From the NCBI RefSeq assembly GCF_002008365.1, contig NZ_MRDL01000035.1, forward strand, positions 1-61,219: a DNA stretch of 61,219 nucleotides, in the 5' to 3' direction. The position numbers and the translations under genes are program-made. This DNA comes from Rhizobium leguminosarum bv. viciae USDA 2370 (GTDB lineage: Bacteria > Pseudomonadota > Alphaproteobacteria > Rhizobiales > Rhizobiaceae). Below are positions 30,660 through 41,390 of this stretch, one piece after another. Below the pieces are notes generated by a model. The model had not been told where the DNA came from, searched no databases, and saw nothing but the letters and a program-made list of their open reading frames with translations. How positions within the stretch are numbered: the stretch's first letter is position 1; each line of letters begins with the position of its first letter.

Positions 30660-32348
30660 ATGGACACGCGACAAATTCCCTTCAAGGTGACCGCCGTTCG
30701 CTTCGTACGAGCGGTCAGGGTCTTCATGACATCGGAGGTCGGCAGCAAAGCTGGCTTGATGTTTGCCGGGCTCGTGGCGCTCTTATTCGCGCTCAGCAGC
30801 CTGAACGTCGTCAACAGTTACGTCGGCCGTAACTTCATGACCGCGATCGCCAATCGCGAAACGCCCGAATTCATCCGGCAGGCAATATTCTATATCGGGG
30901 TCTTTGCGGCATTCACCATCGTCGCGGTCGTCTCCCGGTTCATTGAGGAACGCCTTGCGCTGCTCTGGCGGGAATTCCTCACCCGGCGGGCCATCAATCT
31001 CTATCTCGCCGACAGGGCTTATTATCAGCTGGATGTATCGGGACAGCTTAGCCACCCCGACCAGCGGATCACTGAGGACATGCGTGTATTCACGGTCACT
31101 ACGCTGTCCTTCGTCCTGATGGTACTCAACAGCAGCCTCACAATCATAGCCTTTTCCGGTGTGCTGTGGTCGATAAGTCCCCTGCTGTTTGTGGTGGCCG
31201 TTCTGTATGCCGCTTGCGGGTCGTACCTGACGATCGCGCTTGGGCGACCGCTCATCAAACTCAACTACGATCAACTCGACAAAGAGGCCAGCTTCCGCTC
31301 CGACCTAATTCAAGTTCGAGAAAACGCCGAATCCATTGTGCTGGCGCATTGCGAAGAACAGCAGAGCTTTCGTCTACTGCAGCGACTCGAGGATGCGGTC
31401 ACCAATTTTCGCAAAGTCACCGCGATCAATCGCAACGTGGGATTCTTCACCACGGGTTACAACTGGCTGATCCAAATCATTCCCGCCTTAATCATTGCTC
31501 CTGCCTACATGAGAGGGGACATCGACTTCGGCGTGATCACCCAGTCCGGCGCAGCTTTCGCAATGCTGGTGGGAGCTTTTTCGCTGATCATAACCCAGTT
31601 CCAGTCCATCTCGACGTTCGCTGCGGTCGTGGCGCGGCTTAGCTCGCTGATGGAGGCTATAGAACAGGTACGAGCACCCGCAGGATCAGGTATCGCGATT
31701 GTCGAAGAAAAAGGGCGTCTGGCCTATGAGACGTTGACTCTGCTGTCATCGGCGAGCGAAGTTCCTGTCGTCAAAGACTTGTCGGTTTCGATCCCCATCG
31801 GGATGCGTGTCTTGATCACGGGGCCGGCTCAAGCTGCACGCGTCGCGCTGTTTAGAGCGACAGCCGGCATTTCCTTCAAGGGCTCCGGGCGCATCATTCG
31901 CCCAGGTCCCGACGATATACTCTTTCTCCCTCAGCGGCCTTATCTGCCGACAAGCACGCTGCACCAGATTCTCGTACGCAACGTACGCTCGAGCAAAATC
32001 CCCGACGACCGCATCATCCAGCTCCTGCACGAGCTCAATCTCGAACGGGTGCTAGCACAGGCGGGCGGGCTACATGCCGAGAAGGATTGGGAAATGTTGC
32101 TTTCGCTGCAGGAGCAGCAACTCCTCGCACTCGTCAATATTCTTCTCGCGGCCCCGCAGTTCGTCTTCCTGGATCGAATCGACACGACGCTCGGTCTCGA
32201 ACAATTTCCCAGGATCCTGCAGATACTTTCTGAAAATTCGATCACCTGCATCAACAACGCGGAAACTGACGTCCTGCGCGATTGCCACGATGCGGTGTTG
32301 GAATGCGGTGAGGATGGCAGCTGGACATGGACGGTGAACCGCGCCTGA
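30660..32348 (+). CDS. SbmA/BacA-like ABC transporter with degenerate ATPase domain
   Basis: A 562-residue fusion of a membrane domain and a nucleotide-binding domain. The first 330 residues match the ABC_membrane_2 (SbmA/BacA, YddA/BclA) fold with about six TM segments (for example ALLWREFLTRRAINLYLADR). The C-terminal domain keeps the fold and the Q-loop (FLPQRPYLP). However, Walker A is GPAQAARVAL with no GKS (about 387-396), the signature is LSLQEQQ instead of LSGGEQQ/LSLGEQQ, Walker B reads FLDRIDT with Glu changed to Arg, and the H-loop histidine is Asn (CINNAET). ATP hydrolysis is very unlikely. Peptide import driven by the proton gradient, as in BacA/SbmA, is an inference. Confidence 0.88.
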   Translation: MDTRQIPFKVTAVRFVRAVRVFMTSEVGSKAGLMFAGLVALLFALSSLNVVNSYVGRNFMTAIANRETPEFIRQAIFYIGVFAAFTIVAVVSRFIEERLALLWREFLTRRAINLYLADRAYYQLDVSGQLSHPDQRITEDMRVFTVTTLSFVLMVLNSSLTIIAFSGVLWSISPLLFVVAVLYAACGSYLTIALGRPLIKLNYDQLDKEASFRSDLIQVRENAESIVLAHCEEQQSFRLLQRLEDAVTNFRKVTAINRNVGFFTTGYNWLIQIIPALIIAPAYMRGDIDFGVITQSGAAFAMLVGAFSLIITQFQSISTFAAVVARLSSLMEAIEQVRAPAGSGIAIVEEKGRLAYETLTLLSSASEVPVVKDLSVSIPIGMRVLITGPAQAARVALFRATAGISFKGSGRIIRPGPDDILFLPQRPYLPTSTLHQILVRNVRSSKIPDDRIIQLLHELNLERVLAQAGGLHAEKDWEMLLSLQEQQLLALVNILLAAPQFVFLDRIDTTLGLEQFPRILQILSENSITCINNAETDVLRDCHDAVLECGEDGSWTWTVNRA

Positions 32349-32448
32349 GACAGGGCGCGGCAACGCCGTTAATTTGGTTGTCGTACACCCGCAACAGGTT
32401 TAATTTAGCAAATCCTCGTTGCCCTCTTTGGGGGAAGGTCGTGCGGAG

Positions 32449-33117
32449 ATGCTAGTCAAAGATGTGATGACCACGAAGCTTGTCGGTGTATCACCGGATA
32501 ACAGCGTTCGGCGAGCCGCCGAAATCATGCTCGCAAATCAGGTTAGTGGCGTCCCGGTCATCGACGATGCGGGTCGCCTGATCGGGATACTCAGTGAAGG
32601 TGATCTGCTGCGGAGAACGGAGTTAGGAGGGGCAGCAGCCGCCGAACTCGGAACGTTTGCCCTTACCGCCGAAGAGAAAGCCACGGCTTACGTCAAGAGC
32701 AACGCGTGGAAAGTTGCCGACGTCATGAGCCGCGACCCGGTCGTCGTAGGCGAGGACACGTCTCTGGGCCAGGTCTCAGCCTTGATGCAGAAACACCGGA
32801 TAAAACGTATTCCCGTGATGAGAGATGGCGTGCCGATTGGCATCATCAGTCGTGCAGATCTGCTGAAGGCGATCGTTGCTGCCGATCGTGATGAAACCGC
32901 ACCAGGTGACGAGGCCATCCGTCGCAGCATTGCGATACGCCTCAGCGAAAATACAAGTCTTCTAGGAAAAGACATGGCCGTAACGGTTACTGACGGCGTG
33001 GCCCACCTGTGGGGAAGCATCGACACGGAGGAATGCAAGAGGGCAGCGCGCGTCGCTGCCGAAAGTGTCAGGGGCGTGACGCGAGTGGTTGAACACTTCT
33101 CCGGCGATCGTCCGTAA
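32449..33117 (+). CDS. CBS-pair and BON domain protein
   Basis: A 222-residue cytoplasmic protein. Two CBS motifs (DVMTTKLVGVSPDNSVRRAA, then DVMSRDPVVVGEDTSLGQ) form a Bateman module likely to bind adenine nucleotides. The C-terminal 60 residues are a BON domain (VTVTDGVAHLWGSIDTEE). I chose the ATG at 32449 over an in-frame TTG at 32419. It lies between the ABC-like gene and phosphoketolase, so an energy-sensing role for the block is plausible. Confidence 0.88.
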   Translation: MLVKDVMTTKLVGVSPDNSVRRAAEIMLANQVSGVPVIDDAGRLIGILSEGDLLRRTELGGAAAAELGTFALTAEEKATAYVKSNAWKVADVMSRDPVVVGEDTSLGQVSALMQKHRIKRIPVMRDGVPIGIISRADLLKAIVAADRDETAPGDEAIRRSIAIRLSENTSLLGKDMAVTVTDGVAHLWGSIDTEECKRAARVAAESVRGVTRVVEHFSGDRP

Positions 33118-33522
33118 GAGTCAGGGGGCTCTTTGCCATCGGCTTCGGATTAAACCTCAGACACCTTCGAATTTGACTGTGCTTCAGACGCGTTTCGTGA
33201 GAGTATTAGCTCTTACGCATAGAGGCTTGGCACGAAGCCGTTTTTGACGGCAGGGCGATACATAGGAGCTGGAGGCATTGGTGATGGACCGCCGCAACGG
33301 CGTGCCAGCGCCTTAGGCTGATTGAAACGGGCACCATATCGCATATTCGGTCGATAACGATCGCGGGGCAGACTATGCCTCGCGCTTAGCATTCCTTCCG
33401 CCAAGCATCGCACCGCCCTCTTCAATCGCTGGCATTTAAAAACTCGTGGCATTTAAAAACTCGACGATTTCTCGCCTTGGAAGATCTTACCGTAGCAATC
33501 TGGGCTCAGAGGAGGAGATACC
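33118..33522. other. Intergenic region before phosphoketolase
   Basis: 405 bp without a convincing gene. A 79-codon frame on the minus strand (33213-33452) has no ribosome site or recognisable motif. The only structure is a 17-bp tandem duplication at 33431-33464. No clear FNR/FixK box (TTGAT-N4-ATCAA) is present. Confidence 0.6.
33431..33464 (+). repeat. 17-bp direct tandem repeat
   Basis: GGCATTTAAAAACTCGT followed directly by GGCATTTAAAAACTCGA, about 60 bp before the phosphoketolase start. It could be a duplicated promoter element or slippage product. Confidence 0.85.
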
Positions 33523-35988
33523 ATGGTTTCGCTCAAGACGACTGGAGACGCAAAGGTCGCCATACACAAGAAGATAGCAACGGGCGGCCCCCTTTCGAAA
33601 AAAGAATTACAGTCGATGGACGCCTATTGGCGGGCATCGAACTATCTGTCGGTGGGTCAGATCTATCTTCTCGACAATCCGCTGCTGAAAAAACCATTGA
33701 AACGCGAGCATATAAAGCCACGGCTGCTTGGCCATTGGGGCACGTCGCCGGGCTTGAACATGCTTTACGTGCACCTCAACCGCGTGATCAAACGCGATGA
33801 TCTTGAAATGATCTACGTCATCGGACCCGGACATGGCGGACCGTCGCTGGTTGCACACGCCTATCTCGAAGGCACCTACAGCGAAGTCTATCCCAATATC
33901 GGCCAAGACGACGAAGGCATGAAGAAGCTGTTCAAGCAGTTCAGCTTTCCCGGCGGCATCCCCAGCCATGTTGCGCCGGAAACCCCCGGCAGCATCCACG
34001 AGGGCGGCGAGCTGGGCTATGCCCTTAGCCACGCCTACGGGGCGGCGTTCGACAACCCGGATCTGATTGTCGCTTGCGTTGTCGGCGACGGGGAAGCCGA
34101 AACGGGGCCGCTTGCGACGGGATGGCACGGCAACAAGTTCCTCAATCCGGCTCGCGACGGCTGCGTGCTGCCGATCCTGCACCTGAACGGCTACAAGATC
34201 GCCAACCCGTGCTTCCTGGCCCGCATTCCCCGTGAAGAGCTAAGGAAATTCTTCGAAGGCATGGGTTACACGCCATATTTCGTCGAGGGCAGTGACCCAG
34301 AAAGCGTGCACCAGCAATTGGCCGGCGTGCTCGACACAGCAGTGACGGATATCCAGGAAATATGGGCAGCAGCCCGCACCAAGGGCAACGTGAAACGTCC
34401 GATGTGGCCGATGATCGTTTTCCGCACGCCGAAAGGCTGGACCTGCCCCCCCGAGATCGACGGTAAGAAGTGCGAGGACTACTGGCGGGCGCACCAGGTG
34501 CCGATGGGCGACATGGACAAGTTGGAGCACATCCAAATTCTGCAGGAATGGATGAAGAGCTACCGCCCAGAGGACCTGTTTGACGACAATGGCCGCTTCA
34601 AGCCAGAGCTGGCGGCGCTGGCCCCCGTGGGGCATCGTCGGATGAGCGACAATCCGCATGCCAATGGTGGATTGCTGTTGCGGGACCTGAAGATGCCCGA
34701 CTTCCGCGACTACGCAGTCTCCGTTCCAAGGCCCGGGCAAACCCACACCGAGGCGGCGCGGGTGATGGGTAAGTTTCTCCGTGATATCATGAAGATGAAC
34801 ATGGACAGCAAGAACTTCCGACTGTTCAGCCCCGATGAGAACAACTCCAATCGCTGGCAGGATGTATTGGAGGTCACCGACCGCTGCTACATGGCGGAGA
34901 TCTATCCGGAAGATGATCATCTGTCGCCCGATGGCAGAGTGATGGAGGTGCTCAGCGAGCATCAATGCCAAGGTTGGCTGGAAGGTTACCTGCTGACCGG
35001 CCGGCATGGCTTCTTTTCCTGCTATGAGGCTTTCATCCATATCATCGACTCGATGTTCAACCAGCACGCCAAATGGCTGAAGGTGTGCAACGACATTCCA
35101 TGGCGGCGATCGGTCGCCTCGCTTAACTACTTCCTGAGTTCCCACGTCTGGCGGCAAGACCACAATGGCTTTAGTCATCAGGACCCGGGGTTCATCGATC
35201 ACGTGGTCAACAAGAAGGCGGAGGTTGTCCGGGTCTATCTGCCGCCGGACGCCAATACATTGCTCTCGGTGACGGATCACTGCTTGCGCAGCCGCAACTA
35301 CGTCAACGTCGTTGTCGCAGGCAAGCAGCCCGCCCCGCAGTGGCTCACGATGGATCAGGCCATCAAGCATTGCAGCGAGGGTCTCGGCATTTGGGAATGG
35401 GCAAGCAACGACAAGGGAAGTGAGCCAGACGTCGTGATGGCATGTTGTGGCGATGTTCCAACAGTTGAGACGCTGGCGGCAGTCGAGCTGATCCGGGAGC
35501 ACCTGCCGGAACTGAAAGTCCGCGTCATCAACGTGGTGAACCTGATGAAACTTCAACCGCCATCCGAGCATCCACACGGGCTGCCGGATCGCGATTTCGA
35601 TGCACTGTTCACCAAGAACAAGCCGATCATCTTCGCCTTCCACGGCTATCCGTGGCTCATTCACCGGCTCACCTACCGCCGTACCAATCACGGCAATCTA
35701 CACGTCCGCGGCTACAAGGAAGAAGGAACGACGACGACGCCGTTCGACATGGTGGTCCTGAATGAAATGGACCGTTTCCATCTGGTCGAGGACGTCATCG
35801 ACCGGCTGCCGCAACTCGGTGCGCGCGCTGCCTATTTCAAACAGGCAATTCGCGAGAAGCTGATCGAACACAGGCAATACATCGAGAAATACGGCGACGA
35901 CATGCCAGCAATCAGCGGCTGGAAATGGGGCTCGAAAGGCCAGCCGGGAAGGTCCCAAAGAACCTCGACCGAAGGGGATAATGCTTGA
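33523..35988 (+). CDS. xfp: Xylulose-5-phosphate/fructose-6-phosphate phosphoketolase
   Basis: A thiamine-diphosphate enzyme splitting xylulose-5-P or fructose-6-P with phosphate into acetyl phosphate and an aldose phosphate. It has 821 residues, normal for the family. [10 protein letters not shown] and IGPGHGGPS appear near the N-terminus. The cofactor motif [16 protein letters not shown] is near residues 186-201. The central region has [20 protein letters not shown], and the C-terminal domain carries [22 protein letters not shown] precedes the ATG. Acetyl phosphate made here can feed the acetate kinase encoded at 41497-42675. Confidence 0.97.
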   Translation: MVSLKTTGDAKVAIHKKIATGGPLSKKELQSMDAYWRASNYLSVGQIYLLDNPLLKKPLKREHIKPRLLGHWGTSPGLNMLYVHLNRVIKRDDLEMIYVIGPGHGGPSLVAHAYLEGTYSEVYPNIGQDDEGMKKLFKQFSFPGGIPSHVAPETPGSIHEGGELGYALSHAYGAAFDNPDLIVACVVGDGEAETGPLATGWHGNKFLNPARDGCVLPILHLNGYKIANPCFLARIPREELRKFFEGMGYTPYFVEGSDPESVHQQLAGVLDTAVTDIQEIWAAARTKGNVKRPMWPMIVFRTPKGWTCPPEIDGKKCEDYWRAHQVPMGDMDKLEHIQILQEWMKSYRPEDLFDDNGRFKPELAALAPVGHRRMSDNPHANGGLLLRDLKMPDFRDYAVSVPRPGQTHTEAARVMGKFLRDIMKMNMDSKNFRLFSPDENNSNRWQDVLEVTDRCYMAEIYPEDDHLSPDGRVMEVLSEHQCQGWLEGYLLTGRHGFFSCYEAFIHIIDSMFNQHAKWLKVCNDIPWRRSVASLNYFLSSHVWRQDHNGFSHQDPGFIDHVVNKKAEVVRVYLPPDANTLLSVTDHCLRSRNYVNVVVAGKQPAPQWLTMDQAIKHCSEGLGIWEWASNDKGSEPDVVMACCGDVPTVETLAAVELIREHLPELKVRVINVVNLMKLQPPSEHPHGLPDRDFDALFTKNKPIIFAFHGYPWLIHRLTYRRTNHGNLHVRGYKEEGTTTTPFDMVVLNEMDRFHLVEDVIDRLPQLGARAAYFKQAIREKLIEHRQYIEKYGDDMPAISGWKWGSKGQPGRSQRTSTEGDNA

Positions 35989-36018
35989 GCGGCGGCGTCC
36001 AATCGAACGGAGGTTCCA

Positions 36019-39000
36019 GTGGCAACGAGCACGTCCGACGCAGCACGACATGACAATATCGCGGAGCCGGCGAATCCCGGCTCCGCGGTCGCCTTGCTTT
36101 CCAACGATCGGTATAGTGTGCTGGTCACGGCCGCCGGGGCCGGTTACGGAATGTGGCAAGGCCTTGACATTACCCGGTGGCGCGAGGACAGCACCCGCGA
36201 TTGCTGGGGCCAATTTTGTTATATCAGGGATCTGACGGACAACGATCTCTGGTCCATCGGAAAGCAGCCAATATTTCGCCCTTTAAATGTCTACAAGCAC
36301 GCCTTTCACGGAGACAGGGCCGAATTTGGCTGTCACGCCGGTGACATTGAAATCGTCTCGAAGATCTGTGTCGCGTCCGATGTGGACTCGGAGGTGCGTG
36401 TGCTCATGATCATGAATCATGGTACACGAGAACGAACCCTCGAACTGACAAGCTATGCCGAGGTCTGCCTGATCAATCGTCGCGCGGATATGGCGCATCC
36501 GGGTTTTGCCAAGCTTTTTATAGAAACCCGGTTTGACGAGGCGACAGGCGCTCTGTTTGCCCGCCGCAGGCCACGTGCTGCCGGCGAGAAAGCCACTTGG
36601 GCAGTTCACGTTTCCTCATCGAACGTGCCGTCTGCCGAAGCGGCCGAATATGAAACCGATCGGCTGAGATTTCTTGGCCGAGGCCGGACGACAACCAACC
36701 CCTCGGTATTCGACGTGGGCGCATCGCTCTCCGGAACAACCGGCCCTGTCCTCGACCCGATTTTCTGTCTGCGGCGAACGGTTCGTCTGGCGCCAGGCGC
36801 CGACGCGCGCGTCGCCTTCGTCACAGGAGCGGCAGACGATCAGTCGGCCGTGCAGCGCATCGCCGAGAGATACGCCAAGTTCGACGCGGTCGAACGAGCT
36901 TTCTCCGATGCGTCAAGGAAATACGAAAGCGAGCTCCGGACACTGAACCCGAAGCCCGACGATATCTCGCTGTTCAATCGGCTGGCCGGGAGCGTCGCAT
37001 TTGCGAACCAGGCCATGCGGCAGGCGCCCGTTATCCCGAGAGATCGATGGGATCAAGCGGCTCTCTGGGCTCAAGGTATCTCCGGCGACCTCCCGATAGT
37101 GCTGGTCCGCGTGGATGACGATGGGGATCATGCACTCGTTCGCCAGGTGACGATGGGCCATGATTTCGCTCGACGGAGGGGCTTGAGATTTGACCTGATC
37201 CTGCTTGACGGGGGCGGTGCAGAAAGCGCCAAGCGGCTGGCCGAAAAGCTGCAATCAGGCCCGCAAGCGGACATGATCGGCAAACCCGGCGGAATCTTTA
37301 TCCTTTCCGAGCCCGGTACCGAAAGCGACCACCTGGCGACCATCGCCGCGGCGGCGCGCATCGTCCTGCTGGGAACCGGCGGTGAACTCAGCGATCAACT
37401 CAACCGGCTCTTCCCGGCCACGTCACCTCTTTCGCCCACCATCACCACTGGGCTGAGCGAGCAACCCACAGCCCCTCCGCCTAAACCAGCCGAGGATTTG
37501 CAATACTGGAATGGGTTCGGCGGCTTCACAGCCGATGGACAGGAGTATGTGGTGCACGTGAGCGCGCTGAAACCCCAAGCCGCCGCCCTGCCGCCTGCGC
37601 CTTGGAGCAACGTGATCGCAAACCCGCATTTTGGCTGTCTGACGACTGAAGCCGGTCTCGGCTACACATGGTCGGAGAATAGCCAGATGAACCGGCTAAC
37701 ACCGTGGTCGAACGACCCGGTTACGGATGCGCCGGGCGAAGTCCTCTATTTGCGGGATGAGGAAACCGGAGATATCTGGACGCCGACACCCCTGCCTATC
37801 GGTCCTGGTGCGGCGGTGACCGTTCGTCACGGCCAAGGCTACAGCCGTTATATCGGTCACTGCCGTCACCTCGATCAAGAGCTGACGGTCTCCGTTTCAC
37901 TCAACGATCCGGTCAAGATCATTCGTCTCAGGCTTACTAACAATGATGTTCGGGCTCGGCACGTCACAGCAACCTATTTCGCTGAGTGGGTACTTGGGAC
38001 CCACCGCGAAGACGCGGCGACGCGGATTGTCTGCACGCGGGATACGCGGTCGGGCGCCATCGTCGCCAGAAACCCCTGGGGCGGAGCCTTTTCCGGGAAG
38101 CTGGCTTTCGCAGCCGCCAGTCAGCCGGCGCGCTCGGCGACATCTGACCGCGCGGAGTTTCTTGGCAACTATGGTTCCGTATTTCAGCCAGCGGCTATGC
38201 TGCGAACCAATCTTGCAGAACGGTTCGGTCCATTGCTGGATCCCTGCGCTGCGCTGATGGTGGATATCTCCTTGTCACCCGGCGAAAGCAGAGAAATCGT
38301 CTTTGTCTTGGGAGAGACTACCGACCTCGATGAAGTCCGCAGGCTGGTCCACGAGCATGCCGACTCCGAGCGTGCGGTCAGTAGCCTGTCGGCTGTTGTC
38401 CGCCAGTGGGACGATATTCTAAACTCGATCCAGGTGACCACGCCCGATGTCGGGATGAACTTGATGATGAACCGCTGGTTGCTGTACCAGGTTCTGGCGT
38501 GCCGTGTCTGGGCGCGTACATCCAATTATCAGTCCGGAGGCGCTTACGGCTTCAGGGATCAGCTCCAGGACGTGATGGCTCTGGTCTACAGCGCTCCGAG
38601 CGAGGCCCGCTCCCAGATCCTGCGATCGGCAGCACGGCAATTTGAGGAGGGGGACGTCCAGCACTGGTGGCATCCTCCATCCGGTATCGGCGTGCGTACC
38701 CGGATCACCGATGACCTCTATTTCTTGCCTCTGGTCGTTCACCACTACGTGTCCACGACGGGCGACGTTCAACTGCTTGATGAGATGGTTCCCTTCATCA
38801 CGTCGCCGGTGTTGAAAGAAGACCAGGAGGAAGACTTCAGCCAGCCGGCGACCAGCGAACAGTCCGGCTCCATCTACGAGCATTGCATCCGTGCGCTGGA
38901 GCATGGCTATCGATTGGGCAGCCACGACCTTCCTCTCATGGGAACCGGTGACTGGAACGACGGCATGAACAAGGTCGGCGCCGAAGGCAAGGGAGAGAGC

Positions 39001-39912
39001 GTCTGGAACGGCTGGTTCTTCCTCACGGTCCTGAAATCATTTGCCGAGATTTCAGTGTCGCGTGGAGATCAAAGCAGAGCCGCCTGGTGCCGCGAGCGAG
39101 TCGAGGCGCTGCGCACAGCCCTTGAGGCCAACGCCTGGGACGGTGGTTGGTATCGCCGGGCCTATTTTGACGATGGCACGCCGCTCGGGTCGGACCTGAA
39201 CGACGAATGCCAGATCGACGCCATCCCGCAGGCCTGGGCTGTCATTTCGGGCGAAGCCGATGCTGGACGAGCTTCAAACGCGATGCGTGCGGTCCACGAC
39301 CGGCTGGTACGCCAAGAGGACAAGCTGATCAAACTCTTCGACCCGCCTTTTGACGAAGGCTTGCTACAGCCCGGCTACATCAAGGGCTATGTCCCGGGCA
39401 TCCGTGAAAATGGCGGCCAATACACGCATGCGGCAACCTGGGTTGTCTGGGCGACCGCTTTGCAAGGCGACGGCGATCTCACCTTAAAGCTTTGGAACCT
39501 GATCAATCCGATTTGTCATGGCGCCACGCGAGATCAAGTCGAACGCTACAAGGTGGAACCATATGCGGTCAGCGCCGATATCTATGGCGCGCCGCCACAC
39601 ACTGGGCGCGGTGGATGGACCTGGTACACCGGATCGGCCAGCTGGTTCTACCGCGTAGCGCTCGAGGCAATCCTCGGCTTTCGCCAGCAAGGGCCGTTTC
39701 TGCGGTTCGAGCCGTGCGTTCCGGCAGGCTGGCCGGCCTATGAGATCGCATACCGATATGGATCAGCGACCTACCGCATCCGTTTCGACAACGCGAAGGG
39801 CATCGGCCGAGGCGTGCACTCCGTCACTCTGGACGGTGAACCAGTCGCGAACGAAGCCGTCTCGCTTGTGGATGACGGACGCATGCATAACGTCCACATC
39901 ATAGTTGGTTAG
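36019..39912 (+). CDS. Free-standing GH94 glucan phosphorylase-like protein (NdvB C-terminal type)
   Basis: A 1297-residue cytoplasmic protein without signal or TM segments. Two N-terminal beta-sandwich repeats (about 30-430 and 515-790, both starting with a Y/F...WR or WSE...W pattern) are followed by an (alpha/alpha)6 catalytic domain. NYQSGGAYGFRDQLQDVMAL, GDVQHWWHPPSG and the acid motif GTGDWNDGM (about 975-983) match the C-terminal half of cyclic beta-1,2-glucan synthase NdvB. The glycosyltransferase part is missing. It probably phosphorolyses beta-1,2-glucans to glucose-1-phosphate (inference). The GTG start follows GGAGG, 31 bp after xfp. Confidence 0.88.
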   Translation: MATSTSDAARHDNIAEPANPGSAVALLSNDRYSVLVTAAGAGYGMWQGLDITRWREDSTRDCWGQFCYIRDLTDNDLWSIGKQPIFRPLNVYKHAFHGDRAEFGCHAGDIEIVSKICVASDVDSEVRVLMIMNHGTRERTLELTSYAEVCLINRRADMAHPGFAKLFIETRFDEATGALFARRRPRAAGEKATWAVHVSSSNVPSAEAAEYETDRLRFLGRGRTTTNPSVFDVGASLSGTTGPVLDPIFCLRRTVRLAPGADARVAFVTGAADDQSAVQRIAERYAKFDAVERAFSDASRKYESELRTLNPKPDDISLFNRLAGSVAFANQAMRQAPVIPRDRWDQAALWAQGISGDLPIVLVRVDDDGDHALVRQVTMGHDFARRRGLRFDLILLDGGGAESAKRLAEKLQSGPQADMIGKPGGIFILSEPGTESDHLATIAAAARIVLLGTGGELSDQLNRLFPATSPLSPTITTGLSEQPTAPPPKPAEDLQYWNGFGGFTADGQEYVVHVSALKPQAAALPPAPWSNVIANPHFGCLTTEAGLGYTWSENSQMNRLTPWSNDPVTDAPGEVLYLRDEETGDIWTPTPLPIGPGAAVTVRHGQGYSRYIGHCRHLDQELTVSVSLNDPVKIIRLRLTNNDVRARHVTATYFAEWVLGTHREDAATRIVCTRDTRSGAIVARNPWGGAFSGKLAFAAASQPARSATSDRAEFLGNYGSVFQPAAMLRTNLAERFGPLLDPCAALMVDISLSPGESREIVFVLGETTDLDEVRRLVHEHADSERAVSSLSAVVRQWDDILNSIQVTTPDVGMNLMMNRWLLYQVLACRVWARTSNYQSGGAYGFRDQLQDVMALVYSAPSEARSQILRSAARQFEEGDVQHWWHPPSGIGVRTRITDDLYFLPLVVHHYVSTTGDVQLLDEMVPFITSPVLKEDQEEDFSQPATSEQSGSIYEHCIRALEHGYRLGSHDLPLMGTGDWNDGMNKVGAEGKGESVWNGWFFLTVLKSFAEISVSRGDQSRAAWCRERVEALRTALEANAWDGGWYRRAYFDDGTPLGSDLNDECQIDAIPQAWAVISGEADAGRASNAMRAVHDRLVRQEDKLIKLFDPPFDEGLLQPGYIKGYVPGIRENGGQYTHAATWVVWATALQGDGDLTLKLWNLINPICHGATRDQVERYKVEPYAVSADIYGAPPHTGRGGWTWYTGSASWFYRVALEAILGFRQQGPFLRFEPCVPAGWPAYEIAYRYGSATYRIRFDNAKGIGRGVHSVTLDGEPVANEAVSLVDDGRMHNVHIIVG

Positions 39913-39917
39913 CGGCC

Positions 39918-41237
39918 ATGCCCGAAATGCTCTCAACCGACGCTGATCTCGACCGCATGCCAACGGACCAGGACCTCGCTCGGCTGCAATTCACCACTCT
40001 TTTGTACTATCTCCAATGCACAAACCCGGACAACGGCCTGGTGCGCGACAAGACAGAACCGAACGCCCCGGCAAGCATCGCGGCGATCGGCATGGCGTTG
40101 GCGACCATCCCCGTGGTTGTAGAACGCGGCGTCCTCATCCGCGAATTTGCGGCAAAGATCACCCGCAATCGCTTGAGATACCTGATGGCATGCCCGCAGG
40201 GGCCGGAGCCGGATTCATCCGGCTACAAAGGGTTTTTTTATCACTTTCTAGACATCGAAACGGGGCGCCGGGTTTGGCAATGCGAGTTGTCGACAATCGA
40301 CTCGGCTTTCCTGTTCGCAGGTGCCTTGACCGTTGCCACCTACTTTGATGGCGACACGGCCGCTGAGGCTGAAATCCGCCAGCTCGCGATGGCGCTTTAC
40401 GAGCGTGCCGACTGGAATTGGGCCTGCGATGGCGGTGCAACTTTAACGCATGGCTGGCGTCCGGAGAGCGGTTTCATTCCCTATCGATGGCGTGGCTATG
40501 ATGAAGGCCTGCTGCTCTACATCATTGGTCTGGGATCCCCAACTCACCCTTTGCCGCCCGAGTGCTATGCCGCCTACACCGAAACCTACGAATGGCGGAA
40601 TATCTACGGCCGCGAGTTGTTGTATTCAGGACCGCTTTTTACCCATCAACTGTCGCACATGTGGATAGACTTTCGAGGCATCCGCGATGCGTACATGCGC
40701 CACCATGACACCGACTATTTCGAAAACAGTCGGCATGCGACATATATCCAGCAACAATACGCAATCCGCAACCCGATGAACTTTGTAGGGTATGGCGAAC
40801 ATTGTTGGGGGTTCACCGCATGCGACGGCCCGGGTTGGGGTAAGCGGACGATAGATGGGGTCGATCGGGAGTTCTTCGACTACGTAGCCCGCGGGGCTCC
40901 TTTCGGACCTGACGATGGGACTATCGCGCCATGGGTCGTTGTCGCCTCGCTGCCGTTCGCGCCGGAGATTGTCGTGCCAACTGTCCGCAACTTTGCGCGG
41001 ATGAAGCTCGGTATGACGCGGCTTTACGGCTTCAAACCGTCGTTTAACCAGACATATGCGGTGGAAAACAGTCAAGCCGGATGGTGGGTAAGCCCTTATC
41101 ACTTCGGCATCGACCAAGGACCGGTGGTGCTGATGATCGAAAACTATCGGACCGGCTTGCTCTGGAACATCATGCGCCAATGCAAGCCCATCGTGACCGG
41201 GTTGAGACGTGCGGGATTTTCAGGGGGCTGGCTTTAG
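39918..41237 (+). CDS. PF10091-type glucanase/glucoamylase-like protein
   Basis: A 439-residue (alpha/alpha)6 hydrolase-like protein without a signal peptide. Motifs typical of PF10091 are visible: NGLVRDKTEP, CELSTIDSAFLFAGAL, FTHQLSHMWIDFRG, YGEHCWGFTACDGPG and a C-terminal DQGPVVLMIENYRTGLLW. The family includes bacterial endo-beta-1,2-glucanases (GH144) and a domain inside NdvB. It lies 5 bp after the GH94 gene, so the two probably act on the same glucan, one cutting and one phosphorolysing. Confidence 0.85.
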   Translation: MPEMLSTDADLDRMPTDQDLARLQFTTLLYYLQCTNPDNGLVRDKTEPNAPASIAAIGMALATIPVVVERGVLIREFAAKITRNRLRYLMACPQGPEPDSSGYKGFFYHFLDIETGRRVWQCELSTIDSAFLFAGALTVATYFDGDTAAEAEIRQLAMALYERADWNWACDGGATLTHGWRPESGFIPYRWRGYDEGLLLYIIGLGSPTHPLPPECYAAYTETYEWRNIYGRELLYSGPLFTHQLSHMWIDFRGIRDAYMRHHDTDYFENSRHATYIQQQYAIRNPMNFVGYGEHCWGFTACDGPGWGKRTIDGVDREFFDYVARGAPFGPDDGTIAPWVVVASLPFAPEIVVPTVRNFARMKLGMTRLYGFKPSFNQTYAVENSQAGWWVSPYHFGIDQGPVVLMIENYRTGLLWNIMRQCKPIVTGLRRAGFSGGWL

Positions 41238-41390
41238 ATTGGATGCCGCTTGGATTCTATCGCCTCACGCCCGCGGATGCCAACTCTCGCCTTCGTTGTC
41301 AATTGGTATCTTCCGGGCATGCGAAGGCGAGCTGGATTACTTCAACTTGGCGGGATCAAGGGGTCGGCGGCTGTTTTGTTCGCCGCATGC

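Noticed and set aside
33165..33195. TTGACTGTGCTTCA as an FNR/FixK box before xfp
   Set aside because: The second half-site is off by one base from TTGA-N6-TCAA and the inner AT/AT positions do not match.
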